Of a stretch of DNA of 64,000 nucleotides, positions 1-11,560 are shown in pieces. The notes below the pieces were generated by a model that made no database searches, was not told the origin of the DNA, and worked only from the letters and a program-made list of their open reading frames with translations. Source of the stretch: Lantana camara. Lineage: Eukaryota > Streptophyta > Magnoliopsida > Lamiales > Verbenaceae. The position numbers were made by a program, and so were the translations under genes. The stretch is from assembly GCA_037501455.1 (NCBI GenBank), contig CM074861.1, positions 36,596,001 through 36,660,000 on the forward strand, read 5' to 3'. Numbering within the stretch: the stretch's first letter is position 1; each line of letters begins with the position of its first letter.

Positions 1-2538
1 TCCAAAACCGGGGGGGGGGGGGGGAAGGGGAGGGGGAGGGGGGGGGGCTAACGAGCAATTATTGCACCATTGGTTCCTTATTTGATGACTTGAGCTAGGA
101 AACTCGGATTCGAGTTTCGTCAACTTCGTTGAACTCATATCGAAAATTCGAGTTTGATGAGCTTAGCCTTATATTTTTCCTAAGCCATTTGAACTCTCGG
201 AATTCAACCGAAACACACAACGGACGCCTAAACTGACCTTGCTGCACTTAAATGACCATAACTCATTCATTTGTTGACCAAATTAACCATGGTTAGACCC
301 TATGGAACCCTAACTCAACCCTTTATTCAGCCATTAACCCCTCAAACCTAGATAACCCTTCTCTCTTGGAGTAAATTGGTCAAACATCCTCTGCACTCCA
401 GAAATCCCGTCACCCAAGCCCTTCTTGGAGATTCAAGCTCAAATCTCCTCCCAAACCTCCATTAATCCACAAGGTAAGCTTGGATATGTTATGTACATTC
501 AATATGAGTCATTTTCATTCATTCATCCCTAAATTTGAGCATGGTTTCATGAGTTTTGGCCAAGATGTGTATATAGTTAGGTTTTGATCATTTTAGTTGA
601 TCTCTTCCAATCCTTAAGCTTTTTGAACGATTCTAAGCATGAAAATGATTGTTTTGATCTCTTCTTTACATTTATGGTGATGTATTAGTTGTTAGTTGAG
701 GTATTTATGAGCCACCATTAATGAGTTATTGAAGTTTTGGTATGATTTGGTCACCACACACTACATCTCACGTTTCAAGGTTTTGAGAGCATGATTGGGA
801 GTTGTTTTTAAGTGGTTTCATTGCATCTTGGTTGTCTTTTGTTGATTGAATGTGTTGAGATGTTGTATCTTGGTTATGCCCTGTTTCTGCGCGTTTTTTT
901 TCTCTGATGCGTGCGTGCCACGGGCGTGTCACGCCTTTCTTCTTTTGCGTGACACGGGGGTGCAGATTTGCTTGGCTCCGCTGTATCGTGACACGGGGGT
1001 GTGACGGTTTGCCTTGTAGTGGTGACACGGGCGTGTCACCCTCTGATTTCTTGTTCTGACTGTACCATGACACGGGGGTGTCACGGATTACTTTGTGTTG
1101 GTGACACGGGCGTGTCACCTTCTGTTTTCATGCATTTTGTGGTTTCATGCATGTTGGGTATGTATGCGTGTGTATATATATACATATGTTTTGATTATAT
1201 GATTTGAATTCCTGATTAGTTCACATGGACATGTTCATTACATAACATACTCTTTTATGCACTCATATCATGATCATTTCATTGCCGAGCGTCTTAATTG
1301 GTCATTTTGAGTCTCACGTCACCTTTCTTGCACAGATTTTGATCCCGTTGGAGACGAGGCCGGTCCTTGAGGCTTTCGTGTCTTCTTTTGTCGGTTCGAG
1401 GTGGGTTTCTCTACTAATAGTTATCTTGTCCCAATATAATCCTTATGTGACCGTTTTAAGCCAAAAGTTATACTTATAATTATCGAGTCTTTTAAAGAGT
1501 CTTATGATTTTCGATTGTTAAGCCTTCTTTATGAAAACCTACCTTATGTTTTGGCGAGATTGCAAGTATGTTATGATCACGGGCCCCGGAGCTTAGTGTA
1601 TCGTGGTAAACCGGGGAGGCAAGGGCCGACGGTGAACCCGTGCACTAGTTCCAACCATTTTACGTCGAAACGGATCTCGTCAGGAGTTTTGACGAGAAAA
1701 CGCTAGTCGGGCTTTTGAGGATTCATGTACCTCACTAGCCATTATGTATGAGGTGGTCGAGTCTTGCAAACTCGTCCACCACCGGAGGAAGAAGGTGTAT
1801 ATGAATGATTATGATCATTATGTATGTGCACATATGTTATGTATGATAACTTATGAAATTATGAATATGACTACACGAGGAGAAGGTTGGAGATGATGCA
1901 CGCCCACTCGCCGGACCTTAAACCCTATGTTAATTATGAATGAATATGATAGTCGTAATCCCATTGATGTTTTATTTGCTTTGCCCGCTTGGGAAATTTC
2001 TTATCAAACTTCTATTGGATTAGGGCTTGCATGTATATGTTTTAATTCTGCGATATTTATACTTATGCCCCGTTTTTATACCCACCAGTCTCTTTTAGAC
2101 TGAACCCGGTTGTTTTCAGTTGTTTCGTGCAGGTTTGGAGGTGCTAGGCGGGAATTCGAGTCGTCTAGGTCTTGCTTTTGTGTTTAGCATTTCCTTTACA
2201 CTCATTTGCACTCATATTTTGTATTTTGGATTTGTATGGAGCGAATTATGTTATTTTGAGCCGTGAGGCCATTGCTACCACTTATTGTATAGGTTGATCT
2301 ATTTTTGGAGCTGGGATGCTCAATGTGAATAATTATGTTTATTGCTTCCGCTATTGCTCTTGTTTCTCGATTTTAATTCATGTTGGTTATTACTTGGTTT
2401 AAGGGTTAGCTCCCGCCTAGCTTAGCGTGTGTGTTGTGTCCTCGTTCGCCGTGATTTGACACGTGTAGGGATTTTCCATTTCCTATGCGGGTCGGGTCAC
2501 GGTGCGGGGGATGTGGCGCCTCACGCTCGGGCGTTACA
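1..2538 (+). mobile_element. Gypsy-type LTR J, left end outside window
   Basis: The 3' part of a long LTR. It ends in GGGCGTTACA after the block GGGGGATGTGGCGCC, the ending shared by the other gypsy-type LTRs here. It is related to solo LTR E (57264-61244) from the stretch GGGGGCTAACGAGCAATTA onward, so about 0.5 kb of its start is missing to the left. Visible modules are a possible splice donor (AAG|GTAAGC, 474), a palindrome cluster (913-1119), a possible acceptor (GCACAG, 1335), the hairpin CAGTCT-N5-AGACTG (2086-2102) and the inverted pair GCTAGGCGGG (2143-2152) / CCCGCCTAGC (2412-2421). The sequence directly after it, TGAAC, continues the LTR of element A, so J appears inserted in A with its other junction off-window. 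No protein is encoded. It could be a solo LTR or the 3' LTR of a full element. Confidence 0.8.
913..1119 (+). repeat. Cluster of about six palindromes in LTR J
   Basis: Six spaced copies of a dyad start near 913, 948, 987, 1021, 1067 and 1100. The two best (1021-1040 and 1100-1119) read GGTGACACGGGCGTGTCACC: 9-bp arms GGTGACACG/CGTGTCACC around a 2-bp centre. Other copies have one arm altered, often CGTG to GGTG. Open frames across the cluster on both strands are by-products of the repeat. The cluster lies between the possible splice donor at 474 and acceptor at 1335. Confidence 0.85.
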
Positions 2539-5234
2539 TGAACCCACAACGTACCTTCTCCGGCCTCAGCCGAAGGCTCAAAGCACCACGCCTTCTCCAT
2601 CTCCCTCAGAGTGGCGCGTAGGTACTTCAAAGGAGCATATGCACAGGGGTGATAACCGGCAACCCCAACAGCCGCACCAGGTCTCCCTTACCCACACCTC
2701 CGAAACCCGAGGATTCAAATAGATTCAAATTGATTCACATAGACTCATAGGAAGCATACCTAACTCACGAAACATAAAAACGTAAGATTCATAACTTAAG
2801 AAACATTCCATAAGAAACATACCTTACCGTGCAACTCGGCATATGCTATACACATACCTCTCCGTGTCTTCCTAATTCATAATATGCTGAGGGAAATCCA
2901 TAGTTTGCTGGACGATACACGGTTTGGAGCATAGCCTAGTTGCAAAACCATTTTAAGCTTATATACGCCCATACGTATAATTTCAGAAGGATTCATATCA
3001 AATCGAATTAACAAAATTCATAACATATCGTAAGACACATATTTAATATACATATAGTGTATATTCGCATGCGGGCTTGAAAACGAGCATATAGGGTTGT
3101 AGGTCGCTTTAACTAAAACAAAAATCCTAAAACCTCACCTTACACCGACGAGAATGGAAAACACAAGCCAAGAAGTCCCACTGGAACCCAAACAGGTGAC
3201 AGACACTCCCTGAAGAAACCCTAAACGACTGAACACACACAGAACATAGACTCAGACTCCAAACACAACCACAAAGACGCACGACTATGCTCACGAATAT
3301 ACATGATGCAACATATAATCCATATTTATTCAATCAAGTCATTCAGAGCATATTATAATTCATATTACATATCAAGAGATGCATAGCTTATAAATTCATA
3401 ACATTTATTACATAAAATAAATTAAGACATTAAGAATTCAATTCATATCATGCACTAATTCTCGAAAGGATAAACGCAAAATGCATAACAATTTCACACG
3501 TAAATACATATTAACTATTTCACAATATTCAACAATTAACATACTTAAATAATTTATTCAAATCGATCATAACTCATATCTTGGATAATTTAATTATTAT
3601 GAGTCTCATAATTATACGAATAATTTAGATCCTTAAATTGCATTAATATCCCCTAAACAAGAAATATTCTCAAGTAGATAGGCTTAAACGAGACAAATAA
3701 ATTCAATAAATCGTAAATCAAGATTTCATACATCGTATCATATTTTCTAGTATCATACAACTCATAATTTCAATTTATAGTTCATACAAGATCGAAATTT
3801 ACAATTAAAACAATTAACGAAAATAAATACCACAACTTCAAAAATTCATATAAAATCAACCGGACATCCGATTGACGAACGGAAAGTGGCGTTGGACTCA
3901 CCACAACGAAACGGACCTACTGTCCGAAAGTCGCCAGAATGCCACCACCGCAGCCGGCCGAACAGCCACCGGCCACCACCGGAACACCGACTCCGGTGGT
4001 CGGAAAAATCCCCGGAAGGACAGAAACGTACGCCTCGACCTGCTTGACAAAAGCCCTCAATCAATTTCAGAAAATACCAAACACACCGGACTTCGTTGAC
4101 AAAAAACCAAACTTAAATCCTAGTACGAAAACTGAAATTAAATACAAACCGCCAAGCGAAAACAAAATCTGGACATACCGTTGGAAAGCCCGTAGCGAGG
4201 CCTTCGAAAGCCCCCAGTCCAGAGCCGGTCCGCCACCGGTCCGCCGCCGCCGGCCGGTGCTTAGGCCGCCACCTACACGAACAACCTGATCTCGTCGAGT
4301 TAGACAACTTCTTAGAAGGAACCGTCGCCAAAAGATCACCGGAAAAGCTTCAAACCGCCGCCCAAAAACCCGCCGTTGCGCCATTCGCCGGTTCAGCCAT
4401 CTCCGGCCATCGTTTACTCAAACCGACCCCGGAATTAGACTCACCACGTCGAAAACGTCCGAAAAAGGTACCCCCTCGCCGGAGACCGCCAAACGCCGCC
4501 GCTACAGTAACGCGCCACCGCCGCACGAACTTCAGCCGGCGCGTGCGCCGTGGTCCGGCCACCGTTGACCGCACCGCTGGAACTGGAATTGTGCCGGGAG
4601 GTCCTCTAACAGGTGGGGTGGCACGTGTCGTTGCATGGTCGCCGAAAACCGCCGCAAGAAGGCGGCGAAGTGGCGGGTGTTCATTCCGCCCCCGCTGCTT
4701 TGCCGTAGCGCCACCACCTCTGATTTTCAGGTCCCGATTCTTGTACCAACGTGTCGGGCTCATCGAGATGATAAATTTCCACTACTCAAACGTCGAATTC
4801 CGTCGAGAAACGAGCGAGAACGGACATGTGTGTGTTTTCACACCTCCACTGCAAGAATAGTGCCGGATCACGGGAGGAAGACACTGGGGCTGGAGCTGAA
4901 GTTCTGGCATGCAAAACGAGGATCCGGGGTATATATCTCGAGTCCTCTTATGCGAAAACGGGCAGAAGAATGGGCTAACGAAGTCAGAATGGGGCAAACT
5001 TAGAGTCTACGGACTCGTTTCGATGCCCCGAACACAAAGAAGGGGTCAAAAAGGTCGAACTCTCGATCGAACGAGAAATGACCGAATAACCCCTGAAAGA
5101 GAAAATTGCAAACAAGCCCCTAAACTCTAAAAGAGTTCAAAATAAGGCTACGCAAAATATAAAATCACATAATTAAACACATTAAAAGGTTGAAACGTAG
5201 CATACCTTATAAGTCGGACGAGCGGGATGTCACA
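2539..5234 (-). mobile_element. Element A, 3' LTR (interrupted by LTR J)
   Basis: A near-identical copy of the right-hand LTR at 8822-11560, in minus orientation. On the minus strand the LTR starts TGTGACATCCCGCTCGTCC at 5234. About 1.02 kb of the LTR end (equivalent of 7801-8821) is absent because LTR J begins at the boundary. The missing part probably lies left of the window. It carries the same CCGG-rich stretch (about 3890-4760) as its partner. High similarity between the two LTRs indicates a fairly young insertion. No genes. Confidence 0.85.
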
Positions 5235-5254
5235 AACTCCCCTCCTTCGAAAGG
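5235..5254 (-). other. Polypurine tract of element A
   Basis: Read on the minus strand this is CCTTTCGAAGGAGGGGAGTT, directly before the 3' LTR start TGTGACATCCC. Purine-rich sequence at this position primes plus-strand DNA synthesis in LTR retrotransposons. Confidence 0.75.
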
Positions 5255-5546
5255 ACCTGTCCTTAGGTCCTATTACTGAGTCGTAGAGCTTTGAACTGGA
5301 ATACTTCAATCTATCTTCCGAAATCGTGTAGAGTCATAGCCCTGGCTATGAAGTTTACTCCCACTGATTGCATTAACTCCCTGCAGAGTTCCGTAGCCAC
5401 ATAGGTTTGTTCAAACACTTGACCGTTGGTCGCTTCAAACTCGTTCGATCCCCCACTAGACCACTGCACCCAAAGCTCGATACCGTCGCTTCTTCACCGA
5501 TTGCAAACCAACATCAGGCCACACGAAACTCAGCCGCGACAAACAA

Positions 5547-5919
5547 GAGAGAATACCATCTCTCAGGACGCCAGAGAGAGAGAGCCCCGTCTCCCGACAC
5601 ATCAAAAGAGAGAACCCCATCCCTCAGGCATAGAATTGAGAGAACCCCGTCTCTCAACCACGTAATCGAGAGAGCCCCGTCTCTCAACCTAAGTATGGCA
5701 GACTTCCACATCTTCCAAACATTCTAGTTTGAGAAAACCCAGCATTTCTCAAACCCTAGATTCGAGAGAATCCAACATCTCCCAAACATCTAACTCCAAG
5801 AGAATCCAGCATCTCTTGCTCACATAATTTAGAAAGAATCCAGCATCTTTCTATCACATAAATAGGGAGAATCCCACATCTCCCTAACACGTAAATAGAG
5901 AGATCTCAACAACTCTCTA
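5547..5919 (-). repeat. Array of about 12 hairpins with covarying stems
   Basis: Tandem units of roughly 28-36 bp, each able to fold. Stems as written on the plus strand include GAGAGA/TCTCTC (5547-5564), TTGAGAGA/TCTCTCAA (5636-5657), GAGAGA/TCTCTC (5668-5685), GTTTGAGAAA/TTTCTCAAAC (5727-5754), CAAGAGA/TCTCTTG (5797-5818), TAGAAAGA/TCTTTCTA (5830-5853), TAGGGAGA/TCTCCCTA (5863-5886) and TAGAGAG/CTCTCTA (5896-5919). Stem bases differ between units but change on both sides, so pairing is kept. Loops are ACCCCG or GCCCCG in the first group and ATCCAGCA-like in the second. Three or four other units have one mismatch or are weak. The sense strand of the element is the minus strand, where the loop reads CGGGGT. 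Confidence 0.9.
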
Positions 5920-7780
5920 GCATACAAGTTGACTTATTCAACATTCTTACATACACACATTAAAGTAGCACTGGATGCAAAACATGGGATGCATGTAAAG
6001 TTTACCTTTACCCGACTGATATTGGTGTCCCTAGAGTATAGATTCATCATCCATGCCCAACTCAAGGGGGATATCGCGATGGAATCTCTGTAAAATAAGA
6101 TTACAATATACTTGTGTATGCATGAAGGGTTAGTGAGCAATTAGGAAATTTTATAAACACTGAAGCACGAACAATCCACGTAAGCATGTAATCCATTCAG
6201 TTTACAAGAATTCACAACAACAATAAATCTCAAGTTATGGAAATTAAATCAATTAGCCACGTTATTACAATCAAGGCAGCATCACGTAATACACGTCGTC
6301 GCGCACGTCAAGCAAAATTAAAATATAATGACTTATGAAATGCATGTGTGCAAATGCCATGAATGCTCAATGTACCGTTCACCGTAGTAGTGGAGTCGAG
6401 GTGGAAAATTTCTTTAACTTGAAAGGATAGTCAACTCCTTAACTGCCCGTAGTTCCAACTTCCCGTTCAAATTTTGCATTCTTTAGTATTTTCTTCGAAT
6501 CCGCGGTCGCCAAGGGGTCTTGAACCGTCTCACTTGCCTCTCGCAGAAAAGTGATCCATGGAGTCTCTTGAAGTCCCAATAAAATCCTCAATAATCGGGA
6601 ATTGCTATATCTTCCAACGATGGAATCTCTCAGAACAATCAAGGAAAGATAAACGGAGAATCTTCAAACAATCCTGCTTCACACACCGTCGTTGTAAATG
6701 ATGTCCTTATCCTCAATATTTGGTGGAGTTGATCTTCAATGACCTCGGCACAAAATTCCATAACTTGCACAATTTTCCCCCTTTTCCTTTGTGTAAGTGT
6801 AACTACTCTGGTGGGTGTCTGTATAATAGTAACTCGATTTCCTGCTTGGAATTCTCTGAATGGTACATGTGCCTTGATCTCTTCATTGTCACCTCACGCC
6901 ATCCAGAATTAGAAATTCTGACTTTCTTATAAAATTTGCTGCCCCCGAGTACCTCCAAGTAATTAAGTATATATCCTGAAGGCACCTCATTAGTTAAAAG
7001 GTCTCTTGATTCCCTTGTATACAAACATCAACTTTTATTCACCCTATACCCTGAGTTTGTTAAATCAACTGTACACCTTCTGATCCACCCCTATTCAAAT
7101 CCCAATGAAACTTCCACTAAAATCAGCACTCGTTGGAACAAGTAAGGAAGTCACCTAAATATAACCACGAAACTAATGCATGCAGGATTAGGGATGTAAA
7201 TGACATGCACTCGTATCCAGCAAAGAAGGCAGTCAAGAACATAGAACAAATGTTCGAAATAATTATAGTTAATCCAAGGCATGATGCACGTGCTATGAAT
7301 GCATGATACCTGTTTCCATAATATCAACATCTAGCTATTGTTGAATTCTTGTAGAGATTCATTTGCTTTTCATCCAAGTAATCAGAAGATAGAAGTTTCA
7401 AATCCTCCTTCACAGCTTTGTAAAAGTGGTAAGTGTTATCACGATCAACTTCAATTTTGGCATCGAGCCAACGCCCTACAATTCATAAATTGGATAAATA
7501 TCTATGCATGTGGGTTAGTACGTGGGTATGTCAAGTAATGAAAGCAATTAAGAGCACCTAATTAATGCAGATGCAACAAGTAATTTACTAAAATTTAAAG
7601 CATAAAATGATAATTTTGCAAAAATCATAATCGTAGTTTGCACACAATCACATAAGCTCAGACAAATTCATGCAGAAAAGTCAGAGTTTCACATCAGACG
7701 AATGCAATACACAAGTATTCATATGCCGTACGACCTAAACTGGCACGACACGACTCCAGAGCACCAGTTCTGAACCCGGT

Positions 7781-7793
7781 AGCTCTGATACCA
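7781..7793 (-). other. Primer binding site of element A (iMet tRNA)
   Basis: On the minus strand this reads TGGTATCAGAGCT, complementary to the 3' end of plant initiator-Met tRNA (TGGTATCAGAGC). It lies 7 bases inside the 5' LTR end at 7801. Confidence 0.9.
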
Positions 7794-8480
7794 CTTAAGA
7801 TGTAGCACCCCAAGTGGTGGGGCACCACACCCCGGCACTATGACCCGACACGTGGTACGAAATGGAACGTCCGCACACGCACCAAGTCACAGCGAACGGG
7901 TGACAAACGAAAAATGCAACCTAAGCTAGGCGGTAGCTAAACCCCGTACAAGTAAAATATGCAAAAACCTTTATGCGGAAGCGAATCAAAATATGAACTA
8001 ATAAAAACTTTAATCAACAAAATAAAGAAACGGGTTCAACTAATTCATGAACCTGTCCTAACCTGTCCCGAAAATTCGTACATCAAAGCATAAACGTAAT
8101 CCTGTATAGAACATGCTATATACATAATTACAAACGGATGCAGATCAGAGATTCACAACTTAATCAAATAGATACAGGATCAAAAGACATGGACTCAACA
8201 GACAAGACACAAAGCCGCCTAGCTCGAACTCCAAGAACCTGAACCTGCAGACTGAAAACATAGGTGGGGCGAGGGTCAGTCCACTGACTGAGTGAGGGGG
8301 CTGAACTCACACACGCTATACATAATAAGGAGCAGAGCACGTATCAAAAGAAAGATTATGAACCGGGAGTAGGGTTTTGCATACCAAAACCATTTTCCAA
8401 AAAGAGCTCATATTTACACATATATTCATATCTTCTTAAGTTTGAAAACTTGTAAGGATTCATAGATTCAGAAACACATA

Positions 8481-8570
8481 TGGATTCATAAATATTCAAA
8501 TGGATTCATAAATATTCAAATGGATTCATAAGTATTCAAATGGATTCATAAATATTCAAATGTATTCATA
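8481..8570. repeat. 20-bp tandem repeat, 4.5 copies
   Basis: Unit TGGATTCATAAATATTCAAA at 8481, 8501, 8521 (one change) and 8541, with a half copy at 8561. It lies in the part of the A LTR that is absent from the left copy in this window, so copy number cannot be compared. Confidence 0.9.
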
Positions 8571-10174
8571 AATTCATAAATTTACTCGTATAAGTCTCTT
8601 ATTGAATCGAAATCTCCTATCCCGTTTCATAATCAACATAACAAAAGAATACAAATACCCGGCGAGTACGGGTCTCCAACCTTACTCCTTAACATAAGAT
8701 TCATAAGAAATCACAAATAAATTCAAATGCATAAGATTCATATTCCCGTATTCCAACCTTATCCGGAAGTCTACACGCGGGTTACGGGCCCACATCGTGC
8801 AACTCGATATACGTGGGGTCGTGAACCCACAACGTACCTTCTCCGGCCTCAGCCGAAGGCTCAAAGCACCACGCCTTCTCCATCTCCCTCAGAGTGGCGT
8901 GTAGGTACTTAAAAGGAGCGTATGCACAGGGGTGATAACCGGCGACCCCGACAGCCGTACCGGGTCTCCCTTACCCACACCTCCGAAACCCGGGGATTCA
9001 AATAGATTCAAATTGATTCACATAGACTCATAGGAAGCATACCTAACTCACGAAACATAAAAATGTAAGATTCATAACTTAAGAAACATTCCATAAGAAA
9101 CATACCTTACCATGCAACTCGGCATATGCTATACACATACCTCTCCGTGTCTTCCTAATTCATAGTATACTGAGGGAAATCCATAGTTTGCTGGACGATA
9201 CACGGTTTGGAGCATAGCCTCGTTGCAAAACCATTTTAAGCTTATATACGCCCATACGTATAATTTCAGAAGGATTCATATCAAATCGAATTAACAAAAT
9301 TCATAACATATCGTAAGATACATATTTAATATACATATAGTATATATTCGCATGCGGGCTTGAAAACGAGCATATAGGGTTGTAGGTCGCTTTAACTAAA
9401 ACAAAAATCCTAAAACCTCACCTTACATCGACGAGAACGGAAAACACAAGCCAAGAAGTCCCACTGGAACCCAAACAGGTGACAGACACTCCCTGAAGAA
9501 ACCCTGAACGACTGAACACACATAGAATACAGACTCAGACTCCAAACACAACCACAAAGACGCACGGCTATACTCACGAATATACATGATGCAACATATA
9601 ATCCATATTTATTCAATCAAGTCATTCAGAGCATATTATAATTCATATTACATATCAAGAGATGCATAGCTTATAAATTCATAACATTTATTACATAAAA
9701 TAAATTAAGACATTAAGAATTCAATTCATATCTTGCACTAATTCTCGAAAGGATAAACGCAAAATGCATAACAATTTCACACGTAAATACATATTAACAT
9801 ATTTCACAATATTCAACAATTAACATATTTAAATAATTTATTCAAATCGATCATAACTCATACCTTGGGTAATTTAATTATTATGAGTCTCATAATTATA
9901 CGAATAATTTAGATCCTTAAATTGCATTAATATCCCCTAAACAAGAAATATTCTCAAGTAGATAGGCTTAAACGAGGCAAATAAATTCAATAAATCGTAA
10001 ATCAAGATTTCATACATCATATCATATTTCCTAGTATCATACAACTCATAATTTCAATTTATAGTTCATACAAGATCGAAATTTACAATTAAAACAATTA
10101 ACGAAAATAAATACCACAACTTCAAAAATTCATATAAAATCAACCGGACATCCGATTGACGAACGGAAAGTGGC

Positions 10175-11100
10175 GTTGGAATCACCACAACGAAACGGAC
10201 CTACTGTCCGAAAGTCGCCGGAATGCCACCACCGCAGCCGGCCGAACAGCCACCGGCCGCCACCGGAACACCGCCTCCGGTGGTCGAAAAAATACAGAAA
10301 CGTACGCCTCGGCCTGCTTGACAAAAGCCCTCAACCAATTTCAGAAAATACCAAACACGCCGGACTTCGTTGACAAAAAACCAAACTTAAATCCTAGTAC
10401 GAAAACTAAAATTAAATACAAACCGCTAAGCGAAAACAAAATCCGGACATACCGTTGGAAAGCCCGTAGCGAGGCCATCGAAAGCCCCTAGCCAAAATAC
10501 CGGAAAAGTCACCGGAAAACCGGACCACCAGTCCAGAGCCGGTCCGCCACCGGTCCACCGCCGCCGGCCGGTTCTTGGGCCGCCGCCTCCACGAACAACT
10601 CGATCTCGTCGAGTTAGACAACTTCTCAGAAGGAACCGTCGCCAAAAGATCACCGGAAAAGCTTCAAATCGCCGCCCAAAAACCCGCCATTGCGCCACTC
10701 GCCGTTTCGCCATCTCCGGCCATCGTTTGCTCAAACCGACCCCGGAATTGGACCCACCACGTAGAAAACGTCCGAAAAAGGTACCCCCTCGCCGGAGAAG
10801 ATCGCTGGAGATCGCCAAACGCCACCGCTACAGTAACGCGCCACCGCCGCGCGAACTTCAGCCGGTGCGGGCGCCGCTGTCCTGCCACCGTTGGCCATGC
10901 CGCTGGAACTGGAATTGCGCCGGGAGGTCCTCTAACAGGTGGGGTGGCGCGTGTCGTTGCATGGTCGCCGGAAACCGCCGTAAGAAGGCGGCGAAGTGGC
11001 GGGTGTTCATTTCGCCGCCGCTGCTTTGCCGTAGCGCCACCACCGCTGATTTTCAGGTCCCGATTCTTGTACCAACGTGTCGAGCTCGTCGAAATGATAA
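10175..11100. other. CCGG-rich stretch in the element A LTR
   Basis: About 0.9 kb of GC-rich sequence dense in CCGG, CCACCGG and CCGCCG inside an otherwise AT-rich LTR. The counterpart is about 3890-4760. The left copy lacks a short segment present here (about 10490-10535). Frames up to 203 codons are open on both strands because the composition is poor in stop codons. None shows a known domain, so I read it as non-coding. Confidence 0.6.
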
Positions 11101-11560
11101 ATTTCATCTACTCAAACGTCGAATTCCGTCGAGAAACGAGAGAGGACGGACATGTGTGTGTTTTCACACCTCCACTATGTGAATAGTGCCGGATCACGGG
11201 AGGAAGACACTGGTGCTGGAGCTGAAGTTCTGGCACACAAAACGAGGATCCGGGGTATATATCTCGGGTCTTCTTATGCGAAAATGGGTAGAAGAACGGG
11301 CTAACGAAGTCAGAATGGGGCAAACTTAGAGTCTACGGACTCGTTTCGATGCCCTGAACACAAAGAAAGGGTCAAAAAGGTCGAACTCTCGATCGAACGA
11401 GAAATGACCGAATAACCCCTAAAAGAGAAAATTGCAAACAAGCCCCTAAACTCTAAAATAGTTCAAAATAGGGCCACGCAAAATATAAAATCACATAATT
11501 AAACATATTAAAAGGTTGAAACGTGGCGTACCTTATAAATCGGACGAGCGGGATGTCACA

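Larger units (their letters stand above)
5235..7800 (-). mobile_element. Element A internal region, non-coding (LARD-like)
   Basis: Only about 2.6 kb lies between the two LTRs, and no gag, protease, reverse transcriptase or integrase motif is visible on either strand. This makes A a non-autonomous element. In sense (minus) order it has the PBS, a block with ACTAACCCACATGCAT (about 7530-7490), a block with GCATTCATAGCACGTGCATC (about 7320-7278), a block with ACGGTGAACGGTACAT (about 6393-6339), the hairpin array (5919-5547) and the PPT. Elements B and C have the same order. Short open frames such as 6439-6642 have no recognisable domain. Proteins for replication must come from another element. 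Confidence 0.8.
7801..11560 (-). mobile_element. Element A, 5' LTR (complete, 3.76 kb)
   Basis: Bounded by TGTAGCACCCC at 7801 and GGGATGTCACA ending at 11560, that is TGTGACATCCC...GGGGTGCTACA on the minus strand. It pairs with 2539-5234. Inside are a CAGTC-N4-GACTG hairpin (8277-8290), an inverted pair GCTAGGCGG (7925-7933) / CCGCCTAGC (8215-8223), a 20-bp tandem repeat (8481-8570) and a CCGG-rich stretch (about 10175-11100). The right flank from 11561 is LTR I, so A is inserted in I. The second TSD copy is off-window. Long open frames in the CCGG-rich part occur on several frames at once and have no domain. Confidence 0.88.

Noticed and set aside
768..1118. 116-codon minus-strand frame in LTR J
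   Set aside because: It is produced by the GTGACACGGGCGTGTCAC repeats, with no domain and no counterpart in LTR E.
5514..5711. Peptide repeat LRDGVLS encoded by the hairpin array (also at 55786-56016)
   Set aside because: The frame is not kept: unit lengths vary by amounts that are not multiples of three, and stems with changed bases keep pairing and not amino acids.
5547..5919. CRISPR-like appearance of the hairpin array
   Set aside because: Units are not constant repeats with unique spacers, the DNA is plant, no cas genes are present, and the array lies between PBS and PPT of an LTR element.
10575..11186. 203-codon open frame on the plus strand, with 130-151-codon frames on other frames and strand
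   Set aside because: All lie in the CCGG-rich part of the element A LTR. Several frames are open at once, there is no domain, and the left LTR copy breaks the same frames. Composition explains them.
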